Assembly: GCA_033439265.1 (NCBI GenBank)
Contig: JAVTVX010000017.1
Location: 14,346,501-14,410,500, forward strand
DNA from: Dillenia suffruticosa
Lineage: Eukaryota; Streptophyta; Magnoliopsida; Dilleniales; Dilleniaceae
DNA length: 64,000 bases
Reading direction: 5' to 3'
In this document: in pieces, positions 9,604-21,048 of the stretch
Layout of the letters: each line of letters opens with the position of its first letter
Numbering within the stretch: the stretch's first letter is position 1
Notes under the pieces: generated by a model
The model's database searches: none
What the model saw: only the letters and a program-made list of their open reading frames with translations
What the model was told of the DNA's origin: nothing
Translations under genes and position numbers: made by a program

Positions 9604-10735
9604 TTTATCCTCTTGGAAAGATCCGATACAACAGTCTTCAATGTAGTAAAAGAGACTATAGTGACTTACTAATACTTATTCTTACATTTTATATACCCTT
9701 CGATTCAACAAATCTCAAATGATTCGAATATAGACCCCCAAGTGAGCATATGAGTTAACGGACACTATACACCACAATACGAAATCGCATCTTATCATTC
9801 GGATCTGAATTCGGCACACAAAGCCCAAACAAAGTCACATTTAATAGTATGGGATCCTCAAAAAAGTGAAAAAATCAATTCTGAATGACCTGAAATAGCG
9901 CCGGAGGTCCCACGCGCTGCCACGTGCCGGAGGTGCACAACCAGTGCCTTCACGCGCCGGCAGTAACCTACTATACGTGCCAGATGTGTAGCATGTCCAA
10001 CATGGGTCGACACGCATAGGGCAACAAGCTGTTGCACATGCTAGATGCACAGTGCGTTCAACACGTGCCTACATGTGCGACCCGGGTTGGGCTCGAATCT
10101 GGGTCAACTCGACCAGAAACCCGACCCCTTTTGTTCACGTGCTCGCCCCTCTACAAGTCACGCGCCTTTATGCATGTGTATTGCACACGCCCGTCACTCT
10201 GGGATAGTTCTTCCTCGCCTGACAAGTCTGCAATCAGGTCCTCGCAATCCGACTGTCGGAAAACTCATTTTCGAGCTATTTTTCAAGCAGTTTTTGATCG
10301 GAAATTATAATTGGGACATCCTCCAAATATCATTGACTCGATTTTAGAAGGATTTAATCTCAAAAAATGGTGGATTTAACCACCCCAATCGTGGCTCCCC
10401 TCGGCCATGTCGGAGTTTTCGATGGCGATAAAACATAATTTATACATCAAAATGTAAATCAAATCATGAAAAACACGTATAAGGGAATTTCATAAATCAA
10501 TTTGTTCTCTAACACAATAGATCTAAGATTTTAAAATCGTACGGTCGAAACTTTCGATCAAACTTTTCATGGTTTTAAAGTATTCAAAAAATTTAATGGG
10601 CCATGGGTATTCTTGTGGTATTATCGAATTCACGAAACTCATCCGTGATCCAAATCCTAAATTTTATCCTATACATTTTATATTCAAAAAATTCCAAAAG
10701 AAATTTTAATAAATCGAATATCGGTCTGATACCAA
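9604..10735 (-). other. F1 5' leader between LTR and Gag, with GC-rich core
   Basis: No coding sequence is supported in these 1.1 kb. Bases about 9890-10260 are much richer in G+C than the rest and hold many degenerate copies of CACGTG, CACATG and GCCGG. The same block in F2 is at about 56230-56560. At 10725-10735 stands the primer-site-like sequence before the LTR. Confidence 0.6.
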
Positions 10736-11223
10736 TGTTAGATTTATTCATACATCAAAAGCATGGTAAATTACAAAAATTAAATATTTGGAATTTTCAA
10801 ATAAATATTTCAATACGTAGATTTAAAAAAAATCAACTGAGTCACAAACCCTCTCGTACGGATCGTTTGGTCATAATGGTGATCATGAGATCGAACCACC
10901 ACTGCAATGCCACGACACCTCAACCCAAAGTTTGGTGAACTCTAATGAAAGGAGAAATTTTCCTTCTTGAAAAATTTTCAAACCCTTGATGATATATGTG
11001 TCTCTCAACCTCTCTCTCTTGACAATGTAAAGGGAGAAATTCCCCTTAAATCTGTTTTCACGTAGGCATGGTTGAGAGATTAAAGGGAAAAGTTTAAGTG
11101 ATAGTTGGTTAATAAAAATAATGGGAGTTATCCCATTATCCTAAATTTGAATTTATATTTCCTTTTTATGATAAAATGCGCTTATGTGGGCATTTATCAA
11201 TAAACTCAGATTAGTAGCTAATA
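10736..11223 (-). repeat. 5' LTR of F1
   Basis: Begins TGTTAGATTTATTC directly after the primer-like sequence and is recognisably similar over most of its length to 14048-14554 (F2 LTR): shared landmarks are the TACGGATCG block (10857 onward and 14168 onward), a CTCAACCCAAA block and the GTGGGCATT near the end. The last base is uncertain because the end is decayed. Confidence 0.75.
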
Positions 11224-11513
11224 TTTGACTGCATCAAAGCTTTTAGTGGTTTTTTTTTAGTGGTTTTTTACTGTTCCAGGTCCTAGCTCATTATGCATGC
11301 TCGCAATATTGTACTGGATGAACCAAAAAAAAGAAAGTTAAAATCATTAATTCAATGTTGCCCTTGTTTAGCCAGCCATCCCACTCCCCAATTTCCACGT
11401 TTCCCTTCTATATTAATTCAGGTTTCTCGTGCTTGTTTCTGGGTTTCTCTCTTTTTAAATAAATAAAATAATGAGACACTTCAGGATCTAATGGAGAGAT
11501 ATTTGCTTACCAG
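11224..11513 (+). other. SPS intron sequence upstream of the first visible exon
   Basis: AT-rich, non-coding. It ends with a pyrimidine-rich acceptor and AG at 11512-11513. The F1 LTR ends about 290 bp upstream of the exon, so F1 with H1 and A lies either in this intron or at a truncation point of the gene. Confidence 0.7.
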
Positions 11514-12644
11514 GTGCTTAACAATGGCCTTCTCATTGACCCACATAACCAAAAGGCCATAGCAGATGCCCTTTTAAAGCTCGTTGCAGACAAAAACCTT
11601 TGGTTTGAATGCCGGAAAAATGGCTTGAAAAACATCCACCGTTTCTCGTGGCCAGAACATTGCCGCAACTACCTCTCCCATGTGGAGCACTCTAGGAACC
11701 GCCATCCCACCACCCATCTCTCCATCATGCCTGCTCCTGAAGAGCCAATGAGTGAATCACTAAGAGATGTGGAAGACCTTTCAATAAAATTCTCCGTAGA
11801 TGGAGACTTCAAGCTCAATGGAGAAGTTGATGCATCGACAAGACAGAAGCAACTGATAGAAGCCTTTACCAGGATTGCTGCTACTAATGGCAATTCCAAA
11901 AGAACTTATTGCCCTGGCAGGAGGCAGAAACTCTACGTGATTGCGGCTGACTGTTATACTAGCACAGGAGACTGCAATAATAATTTTTGGACTGTTGTGA
12001 GGAGTGTAATGAAAGCAGCCACTCTCAGCTCAAGCTCTGGTCAGGTTGGGTTTGTGCTGTCAACTGGTTTGAGCTTATTGGAGACTATTGAAGAATTAAA
12101 ATGCCAACAAATTGGCATAGAAGACTTTGATGCATTGATTTGTAGCAGTGGAAGTACATTGTGCTACCCATGGAGGGAATTAGGAGCTGATTTGGTTTAT
12201 GAAGCACATGTAGAGTACAGATGGCCAGGTGATAATATACGACCAATGGTGATAAGGCTTGCCAAGTCAGAAGGTGAAGCCGATGATGTAGTGGAGAATC
12301 CACGTGCTTGTAATCCGCGGTGCTACTCCTACACTGTTAAACAAGAAGCAAAGGTAAGAAACATAGGCCAAGTGTTGCAAGTGAAAAAAAAAAAAAAAGA
12401 TAATAAATAACCTGCAACAAAATGGTTTGGAGGAAATATTTACCTCAGAGTGCACCCTTTGATGGTAGATGTGATAACTATTTTAATCAGTTGTATTTGA
12501 ATCGAAACAAATGACAGATGCTCAAGGTTGATGAGTTGCGCCAGAAGTTGCGAATGAGAGGTTTCCGATGCAACCTTGTCTACACCCACGCTGCATCTAG
12601 GTTGAATGTGCTGCCTTTGTTTGCATCAAGAGCACAAGCACTAA

Positions 12645-12693
<49 letters not shown>

Positions 12694-12989
12694 TTAAGTC
12701 ATCTTCCATGAACAGATATTTATCAATTTACTGGGGGATTGAACTCTCAAAAGTGGTTGTCCTTGTTGGAGAAAGAGGAGACACTGATTACGAGGACTTG
12801 CTTGTTGGCCTTCACAAGACCCTCATCCTGAACGGAATTATAGAATATGGCAGCGAGAAACTCCTCCGAAGTGAAGAGAGTTTCAGGAGGGAGGACGTGG
12901 TTCCAGATAGCCCTAATATTACCTATGTGCAGAATGCTTATGAACCTCACAACATCTTGGCAGCTTTGGAAGCTCTGGAGAACAAGTGA
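11514..12989 (+). CDS. SPS: Sucrose-phosphate synthase, C-terminal part (last three exons)
   Basis: Cytosolic enzyme making sucrose 6-phosphate from UDP-glucose and fructose 6-phosphate. Three exons join in frame: 11514-12353, 12518-12645 and 12716-12989 (stop TGA), with AG/GT borders at each inner junction; the second intron splits an Arg codon. They give about 413 residues of a protein normally near 1050. The first exon starts inside the glycosyltransferase domain (VLNNGLLIDPHN, then NGLKNIHRFSWPEHC), followed by the variable linker and the sucrose-phosphatase-like domain (LYVIAADCY). The second exon holds LRMRGFRCNLVYTHAASRLNVLPLFASR, and the third GERGDTDYEDLLVGLHKT and EYGSEKLL. No stop or frameshift is seen. 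Upstream exons are absent: the sequence to the left is retrotransposon F1 up to the window edge. Gene subfamily (A, B or C) not determined. Confidence 0.93.
12649..12690. repeat. (TC)21 microsatellite inside the 70 bp SPS intron
   Basis: The intron 12646-12715 begins GTTTCT, is mostly TC repeats and ends CCATGAACAG. The donor fits the plant consensus GTAAGT poorly. Confidence 0.85.
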
Positions 12990-14047
12990 TTTACTTTCAT
13001 CCTTTGCTTTGGTTGTACTGATGCAGATATAAAATCTTTCAATATTAAGGAATGCAAGAAAAATTAGATGAGTATCTACATTTTATGTATACAGTGTGCA
13101 TATGACATAATTTCTAATTTGAATGCCAAGATTAAAGGCCACCAGCAAATGTGAAAAAAAAATAAAAAAAAAATAAAAAAAAAACCCCACAATTATAATG
13201 TATAAATGCACTACGGTGCCTGTTAACAGAGATTCCAGTGGAAGCGTTAGATTTGCATGACATCAGAGTAAGGAAAAAGAAATCTCAATTTCTTACCGCT
13301 TGTAAGTGTATTGCAAGTGGTCTGTTGTGCTAGGACTACCTTTAAAAAACACATTTTCCGGCGTGAGGAAGAAAAGGTTTTGACTTTATGAGAACTCTTT
13401 GTAACCGTAAAGAGTCTATTACTAAATAAATTATTTTCTTAATAGTAGTATTTTTAGGATAAAATTTTGATTCTAGAGTCTATTACATTCTGATGCCAGA
13501 AAACGAAAATTTTGTCTTATCTGTACAACATAGCGCAAATGAAAATACATGAATAGGAATATATTGAAGTAGTCGTCTGTTTCTCTTACTAATGGCAACC
13601 TAGTGGTTTATATGTACCCTGTAACATTTAGTTAGAGTGGTTGAGCGATAAATCTCTGATCTACTTACTGCCACGACCTGTATCTTTTAACAGTCTCTTC
13701 ATATGATTGCGAATCCATGAGTTCCACTCTCATGCACAAAGCTTTAAATCCACCTTGCATTTCTCTCCACAAGCACATTCAATTTTGTGAGAGCTTTCCT
13801 TCACAAACAAAAGCATTAACAATTGGATTAAAAATGTCAAAACGGAAGAAATAGTCCAACTCCACAAGCCACGTGAGGTGGATGCAAGATAAGACAGTGT
13901 TTATGTTTTGCAGAAGCTTGGAACAAGGGGAAAGGATAGTCTCACACCTCGATCCTCGGGTCAAAACAATCATCGCGATATGCTAAAACATGCATGATCC
14001 CTGTCACGTTTTCTAACATATCACAAGACATTTCATGAATTCTATCA
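12990..14047. other. SPS 3' flank and spacer
   Basis: No gene seen. It starts with the SPS 3' UTR; an A-rich tract (13154-13190) follows. A weak repeat-like stretch precedes the F2 LTR from about 13985. No clear poly(A) site can be fixed. Confidence 0.6.
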
Positions 14048-14554
14048 TATTGGATTTATTACACTAAATATGCATGCGAAAACGTATAAATTAGAAGTTC
14101 AGAATTTTCAAATAAATACTTCAATATGTATGCATCCAAGAAATCAACCGATCCATGAATTCCCCCGTACGGATCGCTTGGTTGGGATGGTGATCACGAA
14201 ATCGAACTACTATCACTAATCTATGACGTCTCAACCCAAAATTCGGTAATACAACGGAAGAAGAAAATTTCCTAGTCAAAATTTTCTCGATCACTCATTT
14301 TTTCTCTCTAGAAAAGTATGAGCTTATCTCTCTCAACTCCTCTCTCACTTGGCAATGTTGAGAGAGAGAGAGAGTAACATTTCATACAGAACACGTAGGC
14401 ACAGTCTATACTTCAATTCGCGTATCTTCTTTCCAACCAAGAATCAAAGGGAGAGGAAACATATTAGAGAATTTGGGAGTTTAAGGGGGGTTATCTTTGG
14501 AAATGGGATAACTAGCCCTTATTTAAATGTTCATGTGGGCATTGTAAACTAATA
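14048..14554 (-). repeat. 3' LTR of F2
   Basis: Similar to the F1 5' LTR, about 507 bp. The left end is decayed (TATTGGATTTA where F1 has TGTTAGATTTA). It is followed by ctctcacttg, the complement of a polypurine tract. It contains a (GA)n run at 14357-14373. Confidence 0.7.
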
Positions 14555-14872
14555 TCTCTCACTTGCATATGAGAGTATTTTACATTCGTCACAAGATCAC
14601 AACTTATATGATCTTTCGTATCACCCTGCTGGACTTTCATACAGAATCGGATACGTGCGACCGGTGAGTATACCTGCAAGTAAAGACTTCTCGATATATC
14701 TGTTAAGATGATCGATGAGTCATCATTAGTATAAAAAAAATCATTGTACTCCAAACTCAATGTAATTATATTTATCGAGCCACTTTTTTCATTGAAAGTG
14801 ATCTCCAATCATTTGCTCAACTATATATTGACTATTATGTTTTGAATCCCAATATAGATTAACACAACAGGT
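14555..14872 (-). other. F2 3' non-coding region, first piece
   Basis: No ORF of interest. Starts at the F2 polypurine tract; interrupted by element B at 14873 with target CAGGT. Confidence 0.6.
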
Positions 14873-15328
14873 TGTTGGATTTTTGACTAAGAAGAGAGAG
14901 AAATCTAATAAACTTCTGGTTTTTATTGATGTAGTAGAATGATACAAAGGAAGAGAGATTATCTTCCTCTTAATTTTACAAGGAGAGCAATAGCTCTATT
15001 TATAGGCAAAGGGAGAAAAATAGCCAGTAGAGAGAGAACAAAGTCAATATTCCCGTTGGGGCTCAAACCCCAAGGAATTCCAACAGCTAGTTTTTGGACT
15101 GTTGGAATATACATTGCCCAAACTGCCCCTAGCTATTTGGGTTTACCTCTTAGACTTTTCTCCATACTTTTGGGCTTCATTGGGCTTGTTTTTGAATGTA
15201 TTTTGGGTCATAAATATGTTGCCAAATTCTGAACATTAAAAAATAAAAGGCCCAATGTTTATGACATTATCATATTTTCAAGTTGAATACCTTGAGACTT
15301 ATCTTCATCTTCTCCCTTATTTTTAACA
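14873..15328 (-). repeat. 3' LTR of element B
   Basis: TG...CA, 456 bp; TATA box on minus at 15004-14997. An inverted repeat of ATTCCAACAG with CTGTTGGAAT lies upstream of it. Confidence 0.95.
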
Positions 15329-18300
15329 CTCCCCCTCAAGTTAGGTGCATAGATGTCTATGGACCCTAACTTGCTAAGGATGTGCTGAAGATGTTTCTCA
15401 GTTGTTGCCTTAGTGAAAATGTCAGCTAGCTGGTCTTCACTTCTAACATATGAGGTTGAAATTGTCTTGTTTTCTAATTTTTCTCGAACAAAATGACAAT
15501 CAACCTCAATGTGCTTCGTTCTTTCATGAAATACTGGATTGGCAGCGATATGAAGAGCTGCTTGATTATCGCAATGTAGAAGAATAGGAGCGATAGTAGG
15601 AAATCCCATCTCCTCAAGTAATGCCTTTAGCCAAGCTATTTCGCTTGTAGCCGCTGCCATTGCTCTGTATTCAGCCTCAGCGCTTGATCTGGATATAACA
15701 GATTGTTTCTTGCTTTTCCATGTTACAAGATTTCCTCCCACGAACATGCAGTAGCCGGTGGTGGATCTCCTGTCCGTGACATCCCCAGCCCAATCTGCAT
15801 CACAGTAGCCATAAATCTCCATGCTATGGTTGTTTTTCATAAGAATTCCCCTTCCTGGTGAGCTTTTTAAATACTTGAGAATTCTTTCTGCTGCCTTCCA
15901 ATCTTGAATCCTTGGAGCATGCATCCGTTGACTGATTAAGCTGACGGCATAGGTGATATCTGGTCTTGTAATGGTGAGGTAGATGAGCCTCCCCACAAGT
16001 CTTTGATATCTAGGAATATCCTGGAACATTTCTTCATCACCTTGTGCTCGTTCTGCTATGGATATAGGAGTTGCTGCAGGTTTAGCTCCTACCTTTCCAG
16101 TTTCCTGCAAAAGGTCAAGTACATATTTCCTTTGGCATAGAACTAGCCCCTTATGAGAATAGGCAAGCTCTATTCCTAAGAAATACTTTAGTTTTCCCAA
16201 ATCTTTAATCTCAAAAGTAGATTTAAGGAAATTTCTAACTTGATCAATACCATTCATATCACTTCCTGTAATAACTATATCATCTACATAAATAAGAACA
16301 ATAGTGATTTCTTCATTGTTAACTTTAGTAAACATGGAGGAATCACTAATGGATTTCTTAAAGTTATTACCAAGAAGTGCTGAACTTAATTTTGCATACC
16401 AGGTACGAGGAGATTGTTTTAACCCATAGATTGCTTTTTTAAGACGACACACCTTGATGTTTGAATCCTCATCTAGCCCTTGGGGAATTTGCATGTAGAT
16501 TTCTTCGTCTAAGTCCCCTTGAAGGAAAGCATTCTTCACGTCCATTTGATACATTGGCCATTCTCCATTGGTTGCAATTGACATCAAAACCCTTATCGTT
16601 TTCATTTTGGCAACAGGGGCAAAAGTCTCAGTGTAGTCTTCTCCATAAGTTTGTGTGAATCCTTTGGCTACAAGTCTTGCCTTGTAGCGTTCAATGGATC
16701 CATCACTTTTATACTTGATTTTGAACACCCATTTACACCCGACAGCCTTTCTTCCCTTAGGGAGAGTAGTAATCTCCCACGTCCCATTTTTATTCAATGC
16801 ATCTAGTTCTTCAAGCATAGCTTGTCTCCATTCGGGTTTGATATTTGCCTCATCAAAATCCTTAGGTTCCTGTGATGAGTCAATGCCACTCAAGAACCCT
16901 TGATGGCTTGAGGAAGTATTAGATACACAATAGTAATTTGAAATAGGATAGTGAGTTACCTTAGAATTGTAATAAACTCTTCTGTTGATCCACTCTGAGG
17001 GAGGAAGCCTCAATCTGGTGGAACGTCGAAGTGGAGGAGCCAGCGGAGAGGGCAGTCTAGTTTCGTCTCCGGATTCTCCTAAGGTAGGTAATCCCTCGCC
17101 TTCTTCTCTTTCTTCGGAAGAGTTCTCTTCATTTTCAGACTCATCCACTCCTCCCTCTTCATTTTCTCCCCCTGAAAGTGAATTCTCTTCATTGGATTCT
17201 TGAGGAACCAGAGGAGGATTTATGGGAACATCGCAGAAGATTCGCAAGTCATTGCTTGATGAATTTTCTTCATTTTTTTCTCCTGCAAAAAAGAATTCAT
17301 TTTCTACAAATATCACATCTTTCGATGTGTATACCTTGTTAGAGTCAGGTTCAAAACAAATATATCCTTTTTGGAATGAAGCGTACCCAATAAAAACACA
17401 TTTCCTTCCTTTGATATCTAACTTATCTCTAAACTGCCTAGGAATATGAACATAACAAATACACCCAAAAACTCTAAGGTGAGAGAGGTTTGGTTTGTCT
17501 TTTCTAAGCAACTCTAATGGAGATTTTCCATGGAGAACTCTAGTTGGAAGACGATTTATTAAATGAGCTGCGGTACTAACCGCATCACTCCAAAAACGCT
17601 TAGGCATATTAGCAAAGAACATGATAGTTCTAGCTATTTCTAGGAGATGTCTATTTTTGCGTTCGGCAACTCCATTTTGTTGGGGAGTGTAGGGACAACT
17701 AGTTTGATGAATAATTCCATTCTCCTCAATGAAATTTTTGAAATTGGTGCTCATATATTCCCCACCATTATCTGTCCTAAGAATTTTAATGTTGGCCTCA
17801 TATTGTTTTATAATATACTTGTAAAAGGACTTGAAGGCTTCATAAACTTGGTCTTTTGATCTTAGCATATACACCCATGTATACCTAGACTTATGATCTA
17901 TAAATGAGATAAAATACTTAAATCCCCTTCTAGATATCATAGGTGAAGTCCATACATCCGAGTGAACAAGATCAAAAGGCTTTTTATATTGAGTTTCAGA
18001 AATAGGATAATACATTCGGGTTTCCTTTCCAAAAATGCATGCTTCACAATGTCTATCACTACAATTTTTTGATGGGAATAGGCATTTCAGAGCTTGCATA
18101 GAAGGATGACCTAATCTAGCATGCCAAATGAGGTAACTTTCCTCTCGGATTGCGGAAAATACAAAACTATCTTGTTTCCAAAAATACAAGTTATCTTGCA
18201 TAGAACCACTACCAATCACTTGATTCGTCTCCAAATTCTGAAAAACAACAGAATGAGGGTCAAAAATAGCTTTGCAATTTAAGTCCTTAGTGACTTGTCC

Positions 18301-19455
18301 AATGGACATAAGATTAGAGGTAAATTGAGGAACATATAAGGCCTTTGATTTTCTTCCAAATATTTCAACATCCCCAATTTGCTTAATTTTGAAATTATGT
18401 CCATTCGCAACTTTAACCATTTTAGGTTCTAGGAGAGGTTCAAGATTCTGAAAATTTTGCTTATCTTTGACCATATGGTGATCACAACCTGAATCTATCA
18501 ACCATTTTGAAGAAGTAACAGATGAGTTAGAGCAAGTACCTGAGGAGGATTTTCCTAATTTTTGAGATGTCAGATTTGCTTTGTTTGCAGCTGGTTGAGC
18601 ATTTTGCTCCCTCCTCTCTTGCTCTTTTTTCTTGATGAACTCAGGTTTAAGGTTAGGATGAAGAAACCAGCAACCATCCTTGGTATGTCCCAACTTTTTG
18701 CAATGAGAACACACCTTTTTTATTCCCTGATGAGCCTTATTTGCAGCTTGCTCATTCTGCTTTGTGGAGAACCCATGAACTTCACTTTTGGACTGATTGC
18801 TTTCTTCAAGCCTTTGAGAAGCTGCAGCTCTTTGAATCATAAATCGAGTCTCTTGGTATGATGGAAATTCTTTCATTCGAAGAATTTCCTGTCGAAGTTG
18901 TACAAATGACTCATTGAGTGATGAGAGCAATGAAAACACCTTGTCTTCATCTTGTCTCTTTTGCAGCACTTTTATATCACTTGTGAGAGGTCTCAATGTG
19001 TTAAGCTCATTCCACAAGTCCTCGTGTTCTCCGAACAATTGTGTAATTGATTTCTCCTCCATTTGGATGGCCGCAATCCTTTTTTGTATTTCAAATATTC
19101 TGCTCAAGTTTGATTCCTGACCATATAACCCATACATTTGCTCTCATAAGGATTTGGAACTCGGACAGCACATTACCATATTTTTGTGTGCTTGATCCAT
19201 GGAGCTTGTTAGCAATAGGAACACTTGATCATCCAGCTCCTTCCATTCATCAAATCGTGGGTCTAGCCGATCCATAGGATCTTTTGTAATGAAAGACAGA
19301 AGTTTTGCTCCATTGAGAGATCTTCTGATATGACTAGCCCATTGGAAGTAATTGGTTGAGCTTAGAATAATTTGGGAGAAAAGTTGGATTTGAAAGGAAG
19401 AGATTTGAGGAAGAGAATTTCCCAACCCCGGAGTCGATGTTTGCTCTGATACCAT
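15259..19455 (-). pseudogene. Element B Gag-Pol with a TGA at codon 104
   Basis: The frame from MVSEQ at 19455 to the stop at 15259 would be 1398 residues, exactly the length of the C polyprotein, and the two are nearly identical. One in-frame TGA at 19146-19144 interrupts Gag where C has AGG, so translation ends after 103 residues. All later domains are otherwise open: knuckle (CSHCKKLGHTKDGC), protease (WLIDSGCDHHM), DD35E integrase, YVDD reverse transcriptase and CDADWAGD RNase H. An internal ATG at 19137 could open the rest but would give a Gag without its first 106 residues. The stop frame ends 70 bases inside the 3' LTR. Confidence 0.93.
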
Positions 19456-19910
19456 GTTGGATTTTTGACTAAGAAGAGAGAGAAATCTAATAAACTTCTG
19501 GTTTTTATTGATGTAGTAGAATGATACAAAGGAAGAGAGATTATCTTCCTCTTAATTTTACAAGGAGAGCAATAGCTCTATTTATAGGCAAAGGGAGAAA
19601 AATAGCCAGTAGAGAGAGAACAAAGTCAATATTCCCGTTGGGGCTCAAACCCCAAGGAATTCCAACAGCTAGTTTTTGGACTGTTGGAATATACATTGCC
19701 CAAACTGCCCCTAACTATTTGGGTTTACCTCTTAGACTTTTCTCCATACTTTTGGGCTTCATTGGGCTTGTTTTTGAATGTATTTTGGGTCATAAATATG
19801 TTGCCAAATTCTGAACATTAAAAAATAAAAGGCCCAATGTTTATGACATTATCATATTTTCAAGTTGAATACCTTGAGACTTATCTTCATCTTCTCCCTT
19901 ATTTTTAACA
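19455..19910 (-). repeat. 5' LTR of element B
   Basis: 456 bp; TATA box on minus at 19586-19579. One base different from the 3' LTR. Confidence 0.95.
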
Positions 19911-19915
19911 CAGGT

Positions 19916-20592
19916 CGACCGATGAATACAACACCATGATATAATACCGATTGGTTTTCCTTTCATATTACTAACTTTCAATCTTATCTTAATTGTTTTC
20001 CTAGACATATGCTGTCAAATAGAATCAATCATGATTTTTTGGTGACATGTTAAACTAGTAATACCAAAATAAAATCTCAAGAGATAGACAAAAATCATAA
20101 GGTATAAGAGATCTCACCCAATGGATCTCGAGTTTTATACAATAGGAACAAAGATCATAATCATACTATCGTCTCAAATAATAGCTCCCACTATCTCTTA
20201 CCATCTTATCATACGTGGTATAAAACACGTGTCATAGTATTATTTCTCCATCGCTCAAAAGGGTATATGTCAGATTTCTCTAACACTGTATAGTTATGAG
20301 ACTCAATATATACATAAGATTTTACCCAAAGATCTCAAAAAGAGTATCTCAGATACGATATCACTTGACGCAAGTGATATCTGAGATCTCAACCTGGCTA
20401 CTCACGGGTAACATGGATATGGGTATATCCATGTCAGTCATATCGCATATGACCTCATCCTGAACATGTATTAAAGCGACTTATATTCTAATAGGGCTAC
20501 TCTTAAACCCTTTTATGACTAAAACTATCTCATCTCCACTCACTCAGAACTGAAAGTGGTCACTCATGTGAGAAAGTCGATCACACTTATTT
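19916..20592 (-). other. F2 3' non-coding region, second piece
   Basis: AT-rich, no supported ORF. It contains a short inverted repeat around 20347-20386 (tatctcagata ... tatctgagat). Target site of element D (TATTT) at its right end. Confidence 0.55.
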
Positions 20593-21048
20593 TGTTCAGA
20601 TTTCAAGCTATCAAGCAACTAGGATTGAATGAAAACTTAAAGATCTTTATTTGAAGAAAGAGTGCACAATGAGAGCATTGTTTTTTCATGGATAGAACAT
20701 CCCATACAAGCTCCTATTTATAGAGATTATTACATGAGAAAGAGAGGGAAAAAGACCCCAAACACTCAAGGATCCGTTGGGGAACATTGGGGACAGATTT
20801 CTGTCCCCAAAATCACTGTATAACAGCCATTTTTATGGCTGTTATACAGTGCAACGGCTAGTTCAAAAGAACTAGCCGTTTTGCCCTTTTTAGGGCCCAT
20901 TTTGGGCTTCTTTTAGGGGCTTAACAATGCCATTTTTTAGGACTAAAAAACTCATAAGGAACGGGCCAAATACATCTCATGGATGGGCTTAAACTTGGCT
21001 TGAAATGGGGCCTATGCTAACTACACTTAATTCTCTTTTATTTCAACA
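20593..21048 (-). repeat. 3' LTR of element D
   Basis: 456 bp; TATA box on minus at 20722-20715, upstream of which three perfect hairpins follow each other (20787-20880). Confidence 0.95.
20787..20880. promoter_or_regulatory. Three tandem perfect inverted repeats in D LTR U3
   Basis: 20787-20810: arms of 11 bp (TTGGGGACAGA) with a 2 bp loop. 20815-20850: arms of 16 bp (from ACTGTATAACAG) with a TTTT loop. 20853-20880: arms of 12 bp (AACGGCTAGTTC) with an AAAA loop, carrying the AACGG core on both strands. The copy in the 5' LTR is at 25399-25492. They are 65-165 bp upstream of TATA. Confidence 0.8.

Larger units (their letters stand above)
1..11223 (-). mobile_element. F1: old, decayed Ty1/copia element, interrupted by H1 and A; 3' end outside window
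   Basis: The stretch 1-1183 plus 6767-10735 reads, on the minus strand, as pieces of a copia polyprotein in normal order (Gag near 9600, protease near 8700, integrase 8330-7560, reverse transcriptase, RNase H near 400-130), broken by stops and frameshifts. A 5' LTR lies at about 10736-11223, preceded by a primer-site-like sequence (gtctgatacca) that differs from the tRNA-iMet site of the younger families at one base. The 3' LTR must lie left of the window. A second copy (F2) covers 14048-57045. Solo LTR H1 sits in it, with target duplication TCTCG at 1179-1183 and 6762-6766. The right boundary near 11223 is uncertain by some tens of bases. Confidence 0.8.
14873..19910 (-). mobile_element. Element B: complete Ty1/copia with one nonsense mutation
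   Basis: It is 5038 bp with 456 bp LTRs (14873-15328 and 19455-19910) differing at one base (GCTATT versus ACTATT near 15133 and 19715), with target duplication CAGGT at 14868-14872 and 19911-19915. Primer site and polypurine tract are as in A. Same family as C (58789-63827, opposite strand) and the solo LTR at 36761-37216. The LTR identity points to a recent insertion. Confidence 0.95.

Noticed and set aside
10032..10347. Two overlapping 92-100 codon plus-strand frames near the F1 leader
   Set aside because: They arise from the GC-rich leader block, are not kept in F2 and lie opposite the element's direction.
12990..14047. Second host gene between SPS and F2
   Set aside because: Only short frames, AT-rich, no motif; the 64-codon frame at 13779-13973 has no support.
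14939..15232. 97-codon frame antisense to the family B LTR, open in all five LTRs (also 19521, 36857, 58885, 63468)
   Set aside because: The LTRs are young and nearly identical, so openness is expected. The few differences between copies mostly change amino acids, no homologue is recognised, and the frame runs against the element's transcription.
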